NCBI RefSeq assembly: GCF_003337175.1
Contig: NZ_NETH01000011.1
Location: 1 to 53,420, forward strand
Length of the DNA stretch: 53,420 nt
Direction of reading: 5' to 3'
Source of the DNA: Streptococcus gallolyticus
Lineage (GTDB): Bacteria; Bacillota; Bacilli; Lactobacillales; Streptococcaceae
Numbering within the stretch: the first letter of the stretch is position 1; each line of letters opens with the position of its first letter. The notes below the pieces were generated by a model that saw only the letters and a program-made list of their open reading frames with translations, was not told where the DNA came from and ran no database searches. The position numbers were made by a program, and so were the translations under genes. Below are positions 1-8,819 of the stretch, piece after piece.

Positions 1-54
1 AAACTCCTAAAAATATAAAAAATAGAAAAAGTTTGCGAAAGATAACAAATCATT

Positions 55-98
55 AAACTCTTAGAAATGTTGATATTTCGGTGTTTCTAAGAGTTTTT
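55..98 (+). terminator. Rho-independent terminator of an upstream gene
   Basis: The arms AAACTCTTAGAAA and TTTCTAAGAGTTTTT form a 13-bp stem ending in a T-run. It presumably ends a transcript entering from the left edge. No coding sequence is recognisable in bases 1-54. Confidence 0.75.
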
Positions 99-114
99 AA
101 TTTTCATCATTAAG

Positions 115-161
115 AAAAAAGATTGAAGAAAATTGTCCAAAATGGACTTTTTCTTCAATCT
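115..161. repeat. 47-bp hairpin repeat, copy 1
   Basis: A palindromic element with arms AGATTGAAGAAAA and TTTTTCTTCAATCT around a GTCC/GGAC core. A second copy lies at 50503-50549, and 43 of 47 positions agree by eye. Read on the minus strand it ends in a T-run and could act as a terminator. Confidence 0.7.
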
Positions 162-162
162 G

Positions 163-192
163 AGACTTTGTCAGTTGACAAGGTCTTTTTTT
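163..192 (+). terminator. Terminator-like hairpin overlapping the acetyltransferase promoter
   Basis: The arms AGACTTTGTC and GACAAGGTCT flank the loop AGTT and are followed by seven T. The -35 hexamer TTGACA (175-180) of the next gene lies in the loop and right arm, so the terminator and the promoter share DNA. Confidence 0.6.
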
Positions 193-203
193 GCTTTTAA
201 AAT
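175..203 (+). promoter_or_regulatory. Promoter of the GNAT gene, predicted leaderless
   Basis: TTGACA (175-180), a 17-bp spacer and TAAAAT (198-203). Only six bases separate the -10 box from the ATG at 210, and no Shine-Dalgarno sequence is present, so transcription should begin at or next to the start codon. Confidence 0.6.
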
Positions 204-209
204 ATAGCT

Positions 210-647
210 ATGAAAATCAAACAGACACGAAATACATTATCAGATACTTATTTAGATGCTGTCAGAATCCGACAATTAGTCTTTGTTAAGGGACAAGGTG
301 TGCCGATGTCACTTGAAATCGATGAGAATGAGGCTTATTGCCTCCATTTTGTCCTTTATGACGAGAAAGGTCAAGCAGCCGCTACCTGCCGTATTTTGCC
401 AAATAAAGACCATAGTGAAGCGACACTACAACGCATGGCGGTACTCCCAGCCTATCAAGGACAAAATCTTGGAAAATTTCTCTTAGAGGATGTGATTCAA
501 TTCTGTCAAAAACAAGGCTTTAAACGCATGGTATTACATGCGCAACTAACAGCAAAAGGTTTCTACGACAAGCTTGGCTTTACTTGCTCTAGCGAAGAAT
601 TTGAAGAAGCTGGTATCATGCACATCAGTATGGAAAAATCATTATAA
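210..647 (+). CDS. GNAT family N-acetyltransferase
   Basis: A 145-residue single-domain cytosolic protein of the Gcn5-related fold, which transfers acetyl from acetyl-CoA to an amine; the substrate cannot be read from the sequence. The acetyl-CoA loop is visible as QGQNLG after the strand QRMAVLP (about residues 75-90), and the C-terminal region HAQLTAKGFYDKLGF is the usual motif B helix-strand. It resembles ElaA/YjcF-like members. It is monocistronic, with terminators on both sides. The start is the only sensible ATG, yet it lacks a ribosome-binding site and lies six bases from a -10 box. Confidence 0.85.
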   Translation: MKIKQTRNTLSDTYLDAVRIRQLVFVKGQGVPMSLEIDENEAYCLHFVLYDEKGQAAATCRILPNKDHSEATLQRMAVLPAYQGQNLGKFLLEDVIQFCQKQGFKRMVLHAQLTAKGFYDKLGFTCSSEEFEEAGIMHISMEKSL

Positions 648-713
648 AACTCTTTAACGGCTTACTGGCTTAGATTCATTATATTAGGCAAATTTGCAAT
701 TTGACATAACAAA

Positions 714-745
714 AGCGAGGCTGAGAGCTAATGCTCAACCTCGCT
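714..745. terminator. Bidirectional hairpin terminator
   Basis: The arms AGCGAGGCTGAG and CTCAACCTCGCT, separated by AGCTAATG, sit between the convergent GNAT gene and the DUF1269-like gene. This is one of several GCTGAG/CTCAGC-type hairpins in the window. Confidence 0.65.
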
Positions 746-777
746 ATTTCTGCTCTAATACGCAAGAGGTAATAGTT

Positions 778-827
778 GGGGCTTCAAGAATCTGGAAACA
801 GATGGCTTACGGTCGCTGTCAAGAAAT
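778..827. repeat. CTTCAACA-type inverted repeat, degenerate copy
   Basis: GGGGCTTCAAGAATCTG, then a partly complementary arm ending GGTCGCTGTCAAG. It matches 46139-46184 closely, with the shared tail GGTCGCTGTCAA, and more weakly 3578-3610. The function is unknown. Confidence 0.45.
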
Positions 828-1020
828 CTAAAAACAGAAATTGCCAACTTTTCAACTTAGACTTTCCCATGCGCAATTGATTAGGCACTTTTTAACGCCT
901 GCTTTGCAAGCTAGATTTCCAAACCTCAAACAATATTTTCAACTATTTAAGCGATCACCACTGAATAGGTTCTAATACGCTGATAGACCAGCTTTTACAC
1001 CCCTCTTTAACCTTTTAAAG

Positions 1021-1635
1021 TTATTCTTTTCCTCTTAGGCGTCGGAAAGTTGCTTTAATAGCATCTGCGATGTCATTTCCTTGTTCTTTGAGATGATTTA
1101 GACGACGTTCGTTCAAATCTTCTTGAACTTTATCATATAATTCATCTTGAACTTGTCCTGCAAGCTCAACTTCACGTGCGAGAGCAAGGGCATCCCAACG
1201 CATAATATTCGTTTTATAAGGAGCAAAGACATGGTTTAAAATACTTTCATCTTCCTCGTGAACTAGAGCAATAACGGCAACATCACCATCAAGCAATTTT
1301 GTTGTCACTTCTTCAATCAGGCTATTGTCACTTGCGTCAGCCATGCTTCCACTTGCTGCACCAGCAAGACTGCCAATACCATAACCAACAATAACACCGA
1401 TAGGACCGCTCAAAATTCCCAACAGACCGCCGATAATACCACCAACAGTTGCATAATCACGGCTAGTATCGTCAAAGTCAATCGCATCTTTGATAGTGAT
1501 TTTACCGTCTTCATTTTGCACCAATGCAATCTGTGCCATTTGCGTATCATTATCTTGCTTAAATGACTTTAGTTCTGAAAAAGCTTGATAAGCTTCGCTT
1601 TCAACATCAAAAACAACAGCTAGTACATTTGCCAT
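1021..1635 (-). CDS. DUF1269-like membrane-associated protein
   Basis: A 204-residue protein beginning MANVLAVVFD. An N-terminal alpha/beta domain (1-60) is followed by a glycine-rich hydrophobic hairpin (62-98, with GGIIGGLLG and GYGIGSLAGAASG), another alpha/beta part and a charged helical tail ending RRLRGKE. This layout matches DUF1269 proteins, thought to be membrane- or stress-associated; no biochemical role is established to my knowledge. I start at the ATG at 1635 because AAAGGATGG precedes it. The longer frame to 1752 would run into the neighbouring hydrolase gene and lacks a ribosome-binding site. Confidence 0.7.
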   Translation of the reverse strand: MANVLAVVFDVESEAYQAFSELKSFKQDNDTQMAQIALVQNEDGKITIKDAIDFDDTSRDYATVGGIIGGLLGILSGPIGVIVGYGIGSLAGAASGSMADASDNSLIEEVTTKLLDGDVAVIALVHEEDESILNHVFAPYKTNIMRWDALALAREVELAGQVQDELYDKVQEDLNERRLNHLKEQGNDIADAIKATFRRLRGKE

Positions 1636-1730
1636 ACATTCGTTCCATCCTTTCTTTCTTACTTTCATTATAACACTTTCAGACCTTAAAACGATGAAAA
1701 TGCTAAATCCTTTCAAAGAATCGTTAGCTT

Positions 1731-2651
1731 TTAATAATGCTGCTGAAGCCATTGCGAAAGTCTCTGACGTTCCTCAATCCACAGAGGTCTATCATCATAA
1801 GCATAGGTTCGATTAGTCAGAAAAATAGCAGCTTTTTGCTCCTTACGATTGATTGTCACATAAGTGCCTGTGTAACCAGTATGGTCAAGCCAATCGCCCT
1901 CTTTATTCCATGCCAGCGAACGTTCTTTATTCGCTTGACTGAAATTTTGCCAAATATCACTCGCAAAATCAGCTGTTAGGTAATGCTGACAAAAGATTTC
2001 TAAATCCTGCAGGTTTGAAAATAACCCTGCTGAACCAGAATGAACACCAAGAACCTTGGCTTTTGGATCATGAACAAGCCCGTCACCGAGGCCAGCAACC
2101 GTAGGCACCGCATTTTTTACTGGACCAAAACCAGTATTTGTCATGCCAAATGGCTGAAAGACTTCATCTTTAAAAATCACATCAAGTGACTTGCCATAAA
2201 TCTCTTCTAGCATAAAGCCAAGCAAAAGAAAATTGATGTCTGTGTAAAGAAACTCTTTCTTGCCCTCCACAGTAATGTGATTAATGGCTTCTTTCAACTC
2301 AGCTGCATTCAGATGATCACGATTAGGGATAAAAGGATTTATCCCACTACTATGAGTCAACAGTTGGCGTAAGGTTACAGATGACTCGTGAAAATCAGGA
2401 TAATACCGCACCAAAGGTGCATCCAATTCTAATTTTCCTTGATGTAAAAGAGAAATGATAACTGTTCCAACACCAACTACCTTGGAAACAGAGGCCAAAT
2501 CATAAATCAAGCCAGATGTTACAGGAGTGACACCATCAATCGTACCAATATAATGGTCTGACCATTGACCATCTTTAAAAAGAGCTAGGCTAGCTCCATG
2601 GTAAATATTGCGATTGATCTGGTTATTAATAATTTCTAGCAAGTTTGTCAT
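1731..2651 (-). CDS. Serine hydrolase, class C beta-lactamase family
   Basis: A 306-residue penicillin-binding-protein-like hydrolase. All three active-site motifs are visible: SVSK (residues 54-57, nucleophile Ser54), YTD (Tyr136) and HTG near residue 261. Streptococcal relatives are probably peptidases or esterases rather than true beta-lactamases, and no signal peptide is present, so a cytosolic role is likely. The ATG at 2651 overlaps the cppA stop (ATGA), implying translational coupling; the frame upstream offers only a TTG at 2663. Confidence 0.8.
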   Translation of the reverse strand: MTNLLEIINNQINRNIYHGASLALFKDGQWSDHYIGTIDGVTPVTSGLIYDLASVSKVVGVGTVIISLLHQGKLELDAPLVRYYPDFHESSVTLRQLLTHSSGINPFIPNRDHLNAAELKEAINHITVEGKKEFLYTDINFLLLGFMLEEIYGKSLDVIFKDEVFQPFGMTNTGFGPVKNAVPTVAGLGDGLVHDPKAKVLGVHSGSAGLFSNLQDLEIFCQHYLTADFASDIWQNFSQANKERSLAWNKEGDWLDHTGYTGTYVTINRKEQKAAIFLTNRTYAYDDRPLWIEERQRLSQWLQQHY

Positions 2652-3394
2652 TTGATAAACCAAATTTCAATATTGCTAGGGTCAGAAAGTACTAAGACAC
2701 TCGCTTTTTTATCCAAATAAACCGTTTGCCCTTTATTTTCTAAAAAGCTAGCCAAAGCTTTCAAATCATAATGATTAGGAACGTGACATTCTAAAATTTC
2801 CACATCCCATGTTTCAAGCGGGTCAACGGCTAAATCTGCACCTTGCGCTTGCACAAATTGGATATTAAGCGGAAATTGTCCTTCAAAGACATCATTGTAA
2901 AAGGCACGCGCAGCTGCTTCATCAGCCACGTTAAGTGTCATACTTTCGAAGCTAAAGTCAGAAAGCTCTTTTAAGTCAGTATTTTGGGGAAAATCGATAC
3001 TAGCGACTTCCGTTAATGCTTGAATATCATCTTCAGAATGTAAAAGAAAAAGGTCACCTTCTGGTGATAACGTTTCAAAGGCATACCCATTTTTACCTTT
3101 AAAGAGACGCTCAACAGCAATACCATTTCCTAAGATAGCCCTCACGTCATCGGCATTCGGAATTTTAACAACAATCTTATTAACTTTTTTTGTTCCCTCA
3201 ACAGCACGTGTCGTGGGGGCTGGCGATTCTTCAATAACAAAACGAGCGTTTTTTTGCCTGCTTGAAAACTCAGCAGTCGCATTTTCTTCATGAATAAGTT
3301 TAAAACCCAATGTTTGATAAAAGGCAATGTTTTGGTCACGATTATTGACTCGCAAAACAGGATGTCTAAACGTAACGTCATCAAATAAAGTCAT
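2648..3394 (-). CDS. cppA: CppA family protein
   Basis: A 248-residue protein with an N-terminal glyoxalase/VOC-like domain (about 1-120, HPVLRVNNRDQNIAFYQTLG) and a second, divergent one (about 145-245, with FESMTLNVADEAAARAFYND). This two-part arrangement and sequence match streptococcal CppA, once described as a complement C3-degrading factor. The fold and the absence of a signal peptide make a cytosolic metal-enzyme role equally possible. It is the first gene of a two-gene unit with the serine hydrolase. Confidence 0.8.
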   Translation of the reverse strand: MTLFDDVTFRHPVLRVNNRDQNIAFYQTLGFKLIHEENATAEFSSRQKNARFVIEESPAPTTRAVEGTKKVNKIVVKIPNADDVRAILGNGIAVERLFKGKNGYAFETLSPEGDLFLLHSEDDIQALTEVASIDFPQNTDLKELSDFSFESMTLNVADEAAARAFYNDVFEGQFPLNIQFVQAQGADLAVDPLETWDVEILECHVPNHYDLKALASFLENKGQTVYLDKKASVLVLSDPSNIEIWFIK

Positions 3395-3577
3395 AACTGT
3401 CTCCTCACCATGTTTTTATGACATTTTCAATACAGTTCCTAAAAATAAGGAATGGCTCTTCTCTATTTTAGAAAAAATTATGTCGTTTGACAAGAAATTA
3501 TGCGTTTTGTAGATAGCATTGGCTAGAAAATAATCGACCTTTAGCTATACCATGATAAGTGACACACTCAAGCGTTT

Positions 3578-3610
3578 GAACTTCAACAGCCTTAGGGCTA
3601 TTGTCGAAAG
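3578..3610. repeat. CTTCAACA-type inverted repeat
   Basis: The arms ACTTCAACAGCC and GGCTATTGTCGAA flank the loop TTAG. It resembles the element at 46139-46184, but without the GGTCGCTGTCAA tail. Confidence 0.4.
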
Positions 3611-3683
3611 GGATAAACACAGCGAGGCTAAAGTTTAGCCAAAAGAGGTTTTCATACGTTAATTAGTGTAGCACTTGCCAATC

Positions 3684-3712
3684 AAAACTAAAAAGGAACC
3701 CGAAGGTTCCCC
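3684..3712 (-). terminator. Rho-independent terminator of glpF
   Basis: On the minus strand GGGGAACC-TTCG-GGTTCC is followed by TTTTTAGTTTT, a stable tetraloop hairpin just past the glpF stop. Confidence 0.85.
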
Positions 3713-3724
3713 AGATAACTATTC

Positions 3725-4570
3725 TTATAGGTACAAGAGTTTAAATAAGGCTACGGCTGTGATCCCCGCAAGAATCGGAGCGATAACTGGTACCCATGAA
3801 TACCACCACTTAGAATCGCCTTTGTGTTCACCAAGAACGGATTTAGGAAGCAAAGCATGGACGATACGTGGACCAAGGTCACGTGCAGGGTTAAGACCAG
3901 GACCAGTAGGACCACCAAGTGAGGCAACAAGTGTCATTACAAGGAAACCAAGTCCTAAGTGAGCAACAGCAAGTGACCCTGTTGTATAAGGTGCAACTTG
4001 ACTTGCTGCTGTAGTAGCATCATAACCATAGTCAGTCAATTGGGCAATTAATTCGGCACCGAAGTAGTTTTTAGTAAGTGCCATAGCACCAAAGAAAAGT
4101 ACAAATGACCCTAAAAACTCATTCAAAAACCCATTAATCCAAGCAGCTTTGTGGCTGTTTTTTGTACCATCATCGACAGCTGAAATGGTTGAGAATGAGC
4201 CTAGGATAGCATTTGGATTTTCAGTCTTAAGGTAGTAGGGCTTGTGCGTCATCACGACAAGCAATTGGCCAAACATTGCACCAAGTAATTGAGCAATGAT
4301 GTACTGTGGAACGTGTGACCAGTCAAACAAACCTGAAATTGCAAGTGCCAGTGTAAAGGCTGGATTGATGTGGTTTCCTGAAACATTCCCAAACATAAGT
4401 GCAGGAATCATTACACCAAAACCATAGCCAAGGGCAATGATAATCCATCCTGACTGATACCCTTTTGTCCCTTTAAGTTCGACATTGGCAACAGCACCAT
4501 TCCCAAGAATGATCATTAAAGCCGTTCCGATAAATTCTGTGATATATTTCACAGTCCATGTAACATCCAT
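3725..4570 (-). CDS. glpF: Aquaglyceroporin (glycerol facilitator)
   Basis: A 281-residue MIP-family channel with six membrane helices and two half-helices carrying the NPA motifs Asn69-Pro70-Ala71 and Asn227-Pro228-Ala229. The second reads NPARD; the Asp after NPAR is typical of glycerol-conducting rather than water-only channels. The loop around 105-145 is long, as in the lactic-acid-bacterial Gla proteins. It probably conducts glycerol, dihydroxyacetone and water. It is divergent from pepX, with a candidate catabolite site between them. Confidence 0.88.
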   Translation of the reverse strand: MDVTWTVKYITEFIGTALMIILGNGAVANVELKGTKGYQSGWIIIALGYGFGVMIPALMFGNVSGNHINPAFTLALAISGLFDWSHVPQYIIAQLLGAMFGQLLVVMTHKPYYLKTENPNAILGSFSTISAVDDGTKNSHKAAWINGFLNEFLGSFVLFFGAMALTKNYFGAELIAQLTDYGYDATTAASQVAPYTTGSLAVAHLGLGFLVMTLVASLGGPTGPGLNPARDLGPRIVHALLPKSVLGEHKGDSKWWYSWVPVIAPILAGITAVALFKLLYL

Positions 4571-4652
4571 GTTTTTTTGCTTCCTCCAAATATAGTTTAG
4601 ACAAGTAATATTTTATCAAGTATAATAAATAATGTAAAGCTTGTCTGTAAAA

Positions 4653-4666
4653 TTAAAACGTTTACT
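4653..4666. promoter_or_regulatory. Candidate cre (CcpA) site between glpF and pepX
   Basis: TTAAAACGTTTACT fits the consensus TGWAARCGYTWNCW at 13 of 14 positions (T for G at position 2). It lies about 20 bp downstream of a TATAAT at 4621-4626 for pepX and upstream of a TTTACA-N17-TAAAAT promoter for glpF on the other strand. Confidence 0.45.
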
Positions 4667-4684
4667 TTTTAGGGGGAAAGTTTC

Positions 4685-6964
4685 ATGAAATATAATCAAT
4701 TTTCTTTCATTCCAAGACCAATCACTGTCGTAGAGCAAGAGCTACAGGCTTTGGGATTTGACACGACTTACCAACAAGCGGAGAAAAAAGCTCTTGAAAA
4801 TTTCTGCCGTAAGATGTTCTTTAATGTCAAAGATACGGACTATCCACTACGTCATCTCATCGCTGATTTTGAGACAGATTTATTAACATTTTTTAATTCT
4901 GAACGCCCATTGACAGCGGAGATTTTTTACACTGTTTCACTACAACTTCTCGGATTTATTCCGCATGTTGACTTTACAAATACAACTGACTTTTTAGAAA
5001 AAATTGCCTTTCCGATTAAGTATCAAAAAGGACACATCCTTGAGGCGCTTTATCATTTGCTAGTTAGTCGCCAAAAATCCGGTATGACCTTGCTTGATGA
5101 TTTAATTAGTCAGGGGCTTATTCCAGTAGATAATGATTATCATTTTTTCAATGGCAAATCACTAGCGACCTTTGATACAACTGATTTGATTCGTGAAGTT
5201 GTTTATGTGCAAGCACCGCTTGATACTGACCAAGACGGACAACTCGATTTGATTAAGGTCAATATTATTCGCCCTAAAACAAGCCACCAATTGCCAACCA
5301 TGATGACAGCTAGTCCTTATCACCAAGGAACAAATGTCGTTGCTAACGATAACAAACTTTACAAAATGGAAGGTAGTTTAGCTGTAAAAGCAGCACGAAC
5401 CATCAACGTTGAAACACGTGACTTTGAACCGTTAGCTATTCCTGATGTTGACCTGCCTGTCGGAGAAAGTGAAGAATGTTTCAATTTTATTGACCCCTAC
5501 ACGCTCAATGATTATTTCCTTGCACGTGGTTTTGCCAATATCTACGTTTCTGGGGTTGGAACTGCAGGCTCTGACGGTTTTATGACCAGCGGAGATTATG
5601 CGCAAGTGGAAAGTTTTAAAGCAGTTATTGATTGGTTAAATGGAAAAGCCATCGCCTTTTCTAGCCACCGTCGTGACCAAAAAGTTGTTGCTGATTGGGC
5701 GAGTGGACTGGTTTGTACCACTGGAAAATCTTATCTTGGAACCATGTCAACCGCTCTAGCAACGACAGGTGTTGAGGGGCTGAAAGTTATCATCGCTGAA
5801 TCAGCTATTTCATCTTGGTATGATTATTATCGTGAAAATGGGTTGGTTTGCAGCCCTGGCGGCTATCCTGGTGAGGACCTTGATGTGCTGACCGAATTGA
5901 CTTACTCACGTCATCTGCTGGCTGGCGATTATCTTCGTAATAATGCACATTACCAAGAACTCCTTGACGTGCAATCTGCGCAACTCGACCGTGCTTCTGG
6001 TGATTACAATCAATTTTGGCATGACCGTAATTATCTGCCACACGCTGACAAGGTTAAAGCAACCTGCGTATTCACTCATGGGCTCCAAGACTGGAATGTC
6101 AAACCACGTCACATCTTCAATAGTTTCAATGCCCTTCCAGATACTGTCGAAAAACACGCTTTTCTTCACCAGGGTGAGCATGTCTACATGCACAACTGGC
6201 AATCCATTGATTTCCGTGAAAGCATGAACACTTTACTTTCTGAAAAAATGCTTGAACAAGCTAATCATTTCGTTTTGCCAACACTTATCTGGCAAGATAA
6301 TAGCCAGGAACAGACTTGGACAAGCTTAACTGATTTTGGTAGTAACAATCAAGCAACTTTAGCCCTTGGTACAGACCAAAAAATCATTGACAATCATTAC
6401 GCCAAAGCTGAATTTGAACGTTATAGCAAGAATTTCAGAACTTTCAAGAGTGAGTTATTTACTGGAAAAGCAAATGCCATTTGCCTCGATTTACCGATCG
6501 AACACGATTACCATATCAATGGGCAAATCACTCTACACCTAACCGTCAAATCTAGTGAAAATAAAGGAATTCTGTCTGCCCAAGTCCTAGACTATGGCGA
6601 AAAGAAACGTTTTAAAGATGTTCCTTCTGTACTTGATTTATACGCTATTGATAATGGACGCAATTTCTCACGTGAAGCTCTCAAAGAATTGCCATTTACC
6701 AAAACCAAAGAACGTGTCATCACAAAAGGTGTTCTAAATCTTCAAAATCGTACAGATTTGTTAACAATCGAAGATATTCCTGCAAATGAGTGGATGACCA
6801 TTGATTTCACCCTTCAACCAAGTATCTACAAATTGGAAAAAGGCGACACTCTCCGTGTGCTTCTCTACACAACAGACTTTGAGCACACTATCCGTGACAA
6901 TAGCAATTACATTTTGACAGTTGATTTAGACCAATCAAGCATCAAACTGCCAGTCGAACAATAG
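4685..6964 (+). CDS. pepX: Xaa-Pro dipeptidyl-peptidase
   Basis: A 759-residue S15-family serine peptidase that releases X-Pro dipeptides from peptide N-termini, supplying proline from host or milk proteins. An N-terminal helical domain (about 1-150), the alpha/beta-hydrolase domain with nucleophile Ser349 in GKSYLG, an inserted helical region and a C-terminal jelly-roll domain follow in the usual order. The length is that of lactococcal and streptococcal PepX. There is no signal peptide, so it acts in the cytosol. GGGGGAAAG gives a strong ribosome-binding site before the ATG. Confidence 0.95.
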   Translation: MKYNQFSFIPRPITVVEQELQALGFDTTYQQAEKKALENFCRKMFFNVKDTDYPLRHLIADFETDLLTFFNSERPLTAEIFYTVSLQLLGFIPHVDFTNTTDFLEKIAFPIKYQKGHILEALYHLLVSRQKSGMTLLDDLISQGLIPVDNDYHFFNGKSLATFDTTDLIREVVYVQAPLDTDQDGQLDLIKVNIIRPKTSHQLPTMMTASPYHQGTNVVANDNKLYKMEGSLAVKAARTINVETRDFEPLAIPDVDLPVGESEECFNFIDPYTLNDYFLARGFANIYVSGVGTAGSDGFMTSGDYAQVESFKAVIDWLNGKAIAFSSHRRDQKVVADWASGLVCTTGKSYLGTMSTALATTGVEGLKVIIAESAISSWYDYYRENGLVCSPGGYPGEDLDVLTELTYSRHLLAGDYLRNNAHYQELLDVQSAQLDRASGDYNQFWHDRNYLPHADKVKATCVFTHGLQDWNVKPRHIFNSFNALPDTVEKHAFLHQGEHVYMHNWQSIDFRESMNTLLSEKMLEQANHFVLPTLIWQDNSQEQTWTSLTDFGSNNQATLALGTDQKIIDNHYAKAEFERYSKNFRTFKSELFTGKANAICLDLPIEHDYHINGQITLHLTVKSSENKGILSAQVLDYGEKKRFKDVPSVLDLYAIDNGRNFSREALKELPFTKTKERVITKGVLNLQNRTDLLTIEDIPANEWMTIDFTLQPSIYKLEKGDTLRVLLYTTDFEHTIRDNSNYILTVDLDQSSIKLPVEQ

Positions 6965-6984
6965 AATAAATCAAAGAAAGTGAA

Positions 6985-7018
6985 AAAGAGGCTGAGACAA
7001 AAAGTTCTCAACCTCTTC
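6985..7018. terminator. GACAAAAAGT-loop hairpin terminator of pepX
   Basis: The arms AAGAGGCTGAGA and TCTCAACCTCTT are followed by TTTTAT. It is a member of the recurrent terminator family with a GACAAAAGT-like loop. Confidence 0.7.
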
Positions 7019-7094
7019 TTTTATCTAGTTACAATTGCAAACCTCCACTACATCTTACAGCCATAACTGAGATAAAAGGAAGCCTGGCAGTTTG

Positions 7095-7144
7095 AACTGC
7101 ACCTCTATCGTTAGATTTTTATCTAACGTTTGGAGGGGCAGTTT
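7095..7144. terminator. Long intergenic hairpin downstream of phoR
   Basis: A nested inverted repeat: AACTGC and GCAGTT outside, CCTC and GAGG next, and CGTTAGAT/ATCTAACG around a TTTT loop. The flanking TCAGCCTCTTT (7154-7164) is complementary to AAAGAGGCTGA at 6986-6996, so the whole 6985-7164 block is bounded by an inverted repeat. Confidence 0.55.
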
Positions 7145-7166
7145 ATTTTTGCTTCAGCCTCTTTGA

Positions 7167-8819
7167 CTATTTTTTAAAAGTAAGCAACATCCTTGTTCCA
7201 TGATTCAATTGACTTTGAATATGGATCGAAGTATCGTGTAATTTCAGCGCGTGTTTAACAATAGATAAGCCCAAACCCGTTCCACCAAGCTTTCGTGAAC
7301 GACTCTTATCAATACGATAGAAACGTTCAAAAATACGTTCTTGCTCTTCTTTAGAGATGCCAATACCAGTATCTTTAACCTCTAAAAAAACATTATCTTC
7401 ATTAGACGATATTGTTACATCAACAGCACCTTTATCCCGATTATAAGTAATCGCATTATCGCAAAGATTGTACAAAACGGAATGGATAAGCGCCGAATTA
7501 CCAGTAATAGTCGTTGGCTGCCCTTTCAAATGCAAACCAATCTGACGTTGGCTTGCTTTCGTTGATAAACTTTCCAATACATTTTGTGCAATAGCATAAA
7601 TATCCAACTTTTCCATTGGTACTTGGTCTGTTTCATCCAAATGAGACAAATTGATAATATCTTCAACCAGCTGCACCATTCTCTGTGATTCGTTATAAAT
7701 CTTTCCAGCAAAATGCGGAATGTCATTAGCCGATACCAAACCATTCACTAACATCTCTGAATAACCTGAAATCACCTGTAATGGTGTTTTAAGTTCATGC
7801 GAAACATTTGCTGTAAACTCATGACGCAGTTTTTCAATTTGTAACTGTTCCGTCACATCAACCAAGAGAACAACTAGACCTGTCACAACACCATTAGACA
7901 AAATTGGGCGAATAAGCACTTTATAACTTTCTCGGTCAAACTGTAAAACACCTTCTTGCTTATTACCTTGAAGACCAGATTCTAACCAATGATTAAACGA
8001 TAAATCTCTTGTAATTTGTAAAATATCATTTCCTAGACAACTTTGATCTGTTTGAAAAAGCTCTTGTGCTGCCGAGTTAATGCTAATGACACGACATTGA
8101 GCATCCAATAGGATAATTCCTTCCTTAATTTTAGAAATAATCGTATCAAATTCGTCTCTTTTCTGGTTAAGTAAAGCTTCCTGCTTCGCTAATTCCTTTT
8201 GGTGATAATCAATTCGTCTCAACAACGGCGAAATTTCATCATAAGTATCATTTTTTAATGGCTGATCCAAATTCAAATCATTTAAAGGTGCAACAACACG
8301 TTTTGCTGTATAACGTGCCACCCATACAGATAGAAAGATTGCTAAAATAATAATCAATGCCAAAGGTTGAAACATTCTAATAAATAATAGCAAAATACTA
8401 TGCTGCGTTATCGATAAACGAATGACTGTGCCATCATCCAATCGTTGTGCAATATACAAAGATTTTGTAGTCAATGTAGCAGAATAACGAGTGCTTTCAC
8501 CATAACCATCTTTCAACGCCTCTTTGATCTCTTTACGATTAGCATGATTATCCATCTTTGTGGCATCTGACTGATTATCATAAAGAATATTCCCCTCGTT
8601 ATCTACCCATGTGATACGAAGACCAGATACATTTAATGTGTTAAAATAACTATCACCTTCTAGTGCTACACCTTGAGCAACTAAAACAGTTTCTGTTTGT
8701 AACTGTTCTTTTTGAACTTGCGTAAAATAACGATAAAGCACACCCATTATCAAAAGAGTTGCTGACAATAGGATGCCTAAAGTGACGAAGAGTGTTGAGC
8801 GAAAGATTTTTTTAACCAT
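7167..8819 (-). CDS. phoR: Phosphate-sensing histidine kinase (PhoR/PnpS)
   Basis: A 550-residue membrane kinase. TM1 is about 6-31, an extracytoplasmic domain about 35-140, TM2 about 147-170, then a HAMP-like linker, a PAS domain (about 225-330), the dimerisation/H-box with His341 in NVSHELKTPL, and the ATPase with LCDNAITYN, DTGIGI and GGTGLGLS. It phosphorylates the adjacent PhoB-type regulator. The ATG at 8819 has GGAGGAAG five bases upstream and overlaps the phoB stop; the longer GTG-started frame is inside phoB. It is the last gene of the pst operon. Confidence 0.92.
   Translation of the reverse strand: MVKKIFRSTLFVTLGILLSATLLIMGVLYRYFTQVQKEQLQTETVLVAQGVALEGDSYFNTLNVSGLRITWVDNEGNILYDNQSDATKMDNHANRKEIKEALKDGYGESTRYSATLTTKSLYIAQRLDDGTVIRLSITQHSILLLFIRMFQPLALIIILAIFLSVWVARYTAKRVVAPLNDLNLDQPLKNDTYDEISPLLRRIDYHQKELAKQEALLNQKRDEFDTIISKIKEGIILLDAQCRVISINSAAQELFQTDQSCLGNDILQITRDLSFNHWLESGLQGNKQEGVLQFDRESYKVLIRPILSNGVVTGLVVLLVDVTEQLQIEKLRHEFTANVSHELKTPLQVISGYSEMLVNGLVSANDIPHFAGKIYNESQRMVQLVEDIINLSHLDETDQVPMEKLDIYAIAQNVLESLSTKASQRQIGLHLKGQPTTITGNSALIHSVLYNLCDNAITYNRDKGAVDVTISSNEDNVFLEVKDTGIGISKEEQERIFERFYRIDKSRSRKLGGTGLGLSIVKHALKLHDTSIHIQSQLNHGTRMLLTFKK

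Larger units (their letters stand above)
648..1020. other. Intergenic region with a terminator and a composite repeat
   Basis: No open reading frame with a plausible start. It holds a hairpin at 714-745, then an imperfect CTTCAA/GTCGCTGTCAA repeat at 778-827, in the same order and with similar spacing as at 46069-46184. Bases 830-1020 show nothing I can name. Confidence 0.5.
3395..3724. other. Intergenic region with a repeat and the glpF terminator
   Basis: It holds the upstream region of cppA, an inverted repeat ACTTCAACAGCC/GGCTATTGTCGAA (3578-3610), the perfect small palindrome GGCTAAA-G-TTTAGCC (3626-3640), and the glpF terminator. I see no gene. Confidence 0.5.

Noticed and set aside
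3675..3962. A 95-codon plus-strand frame
   Set aside because: It starts in the glpF terminator and runs antisense through the conserved end of glpF; the composition is typical of a shadow frame.
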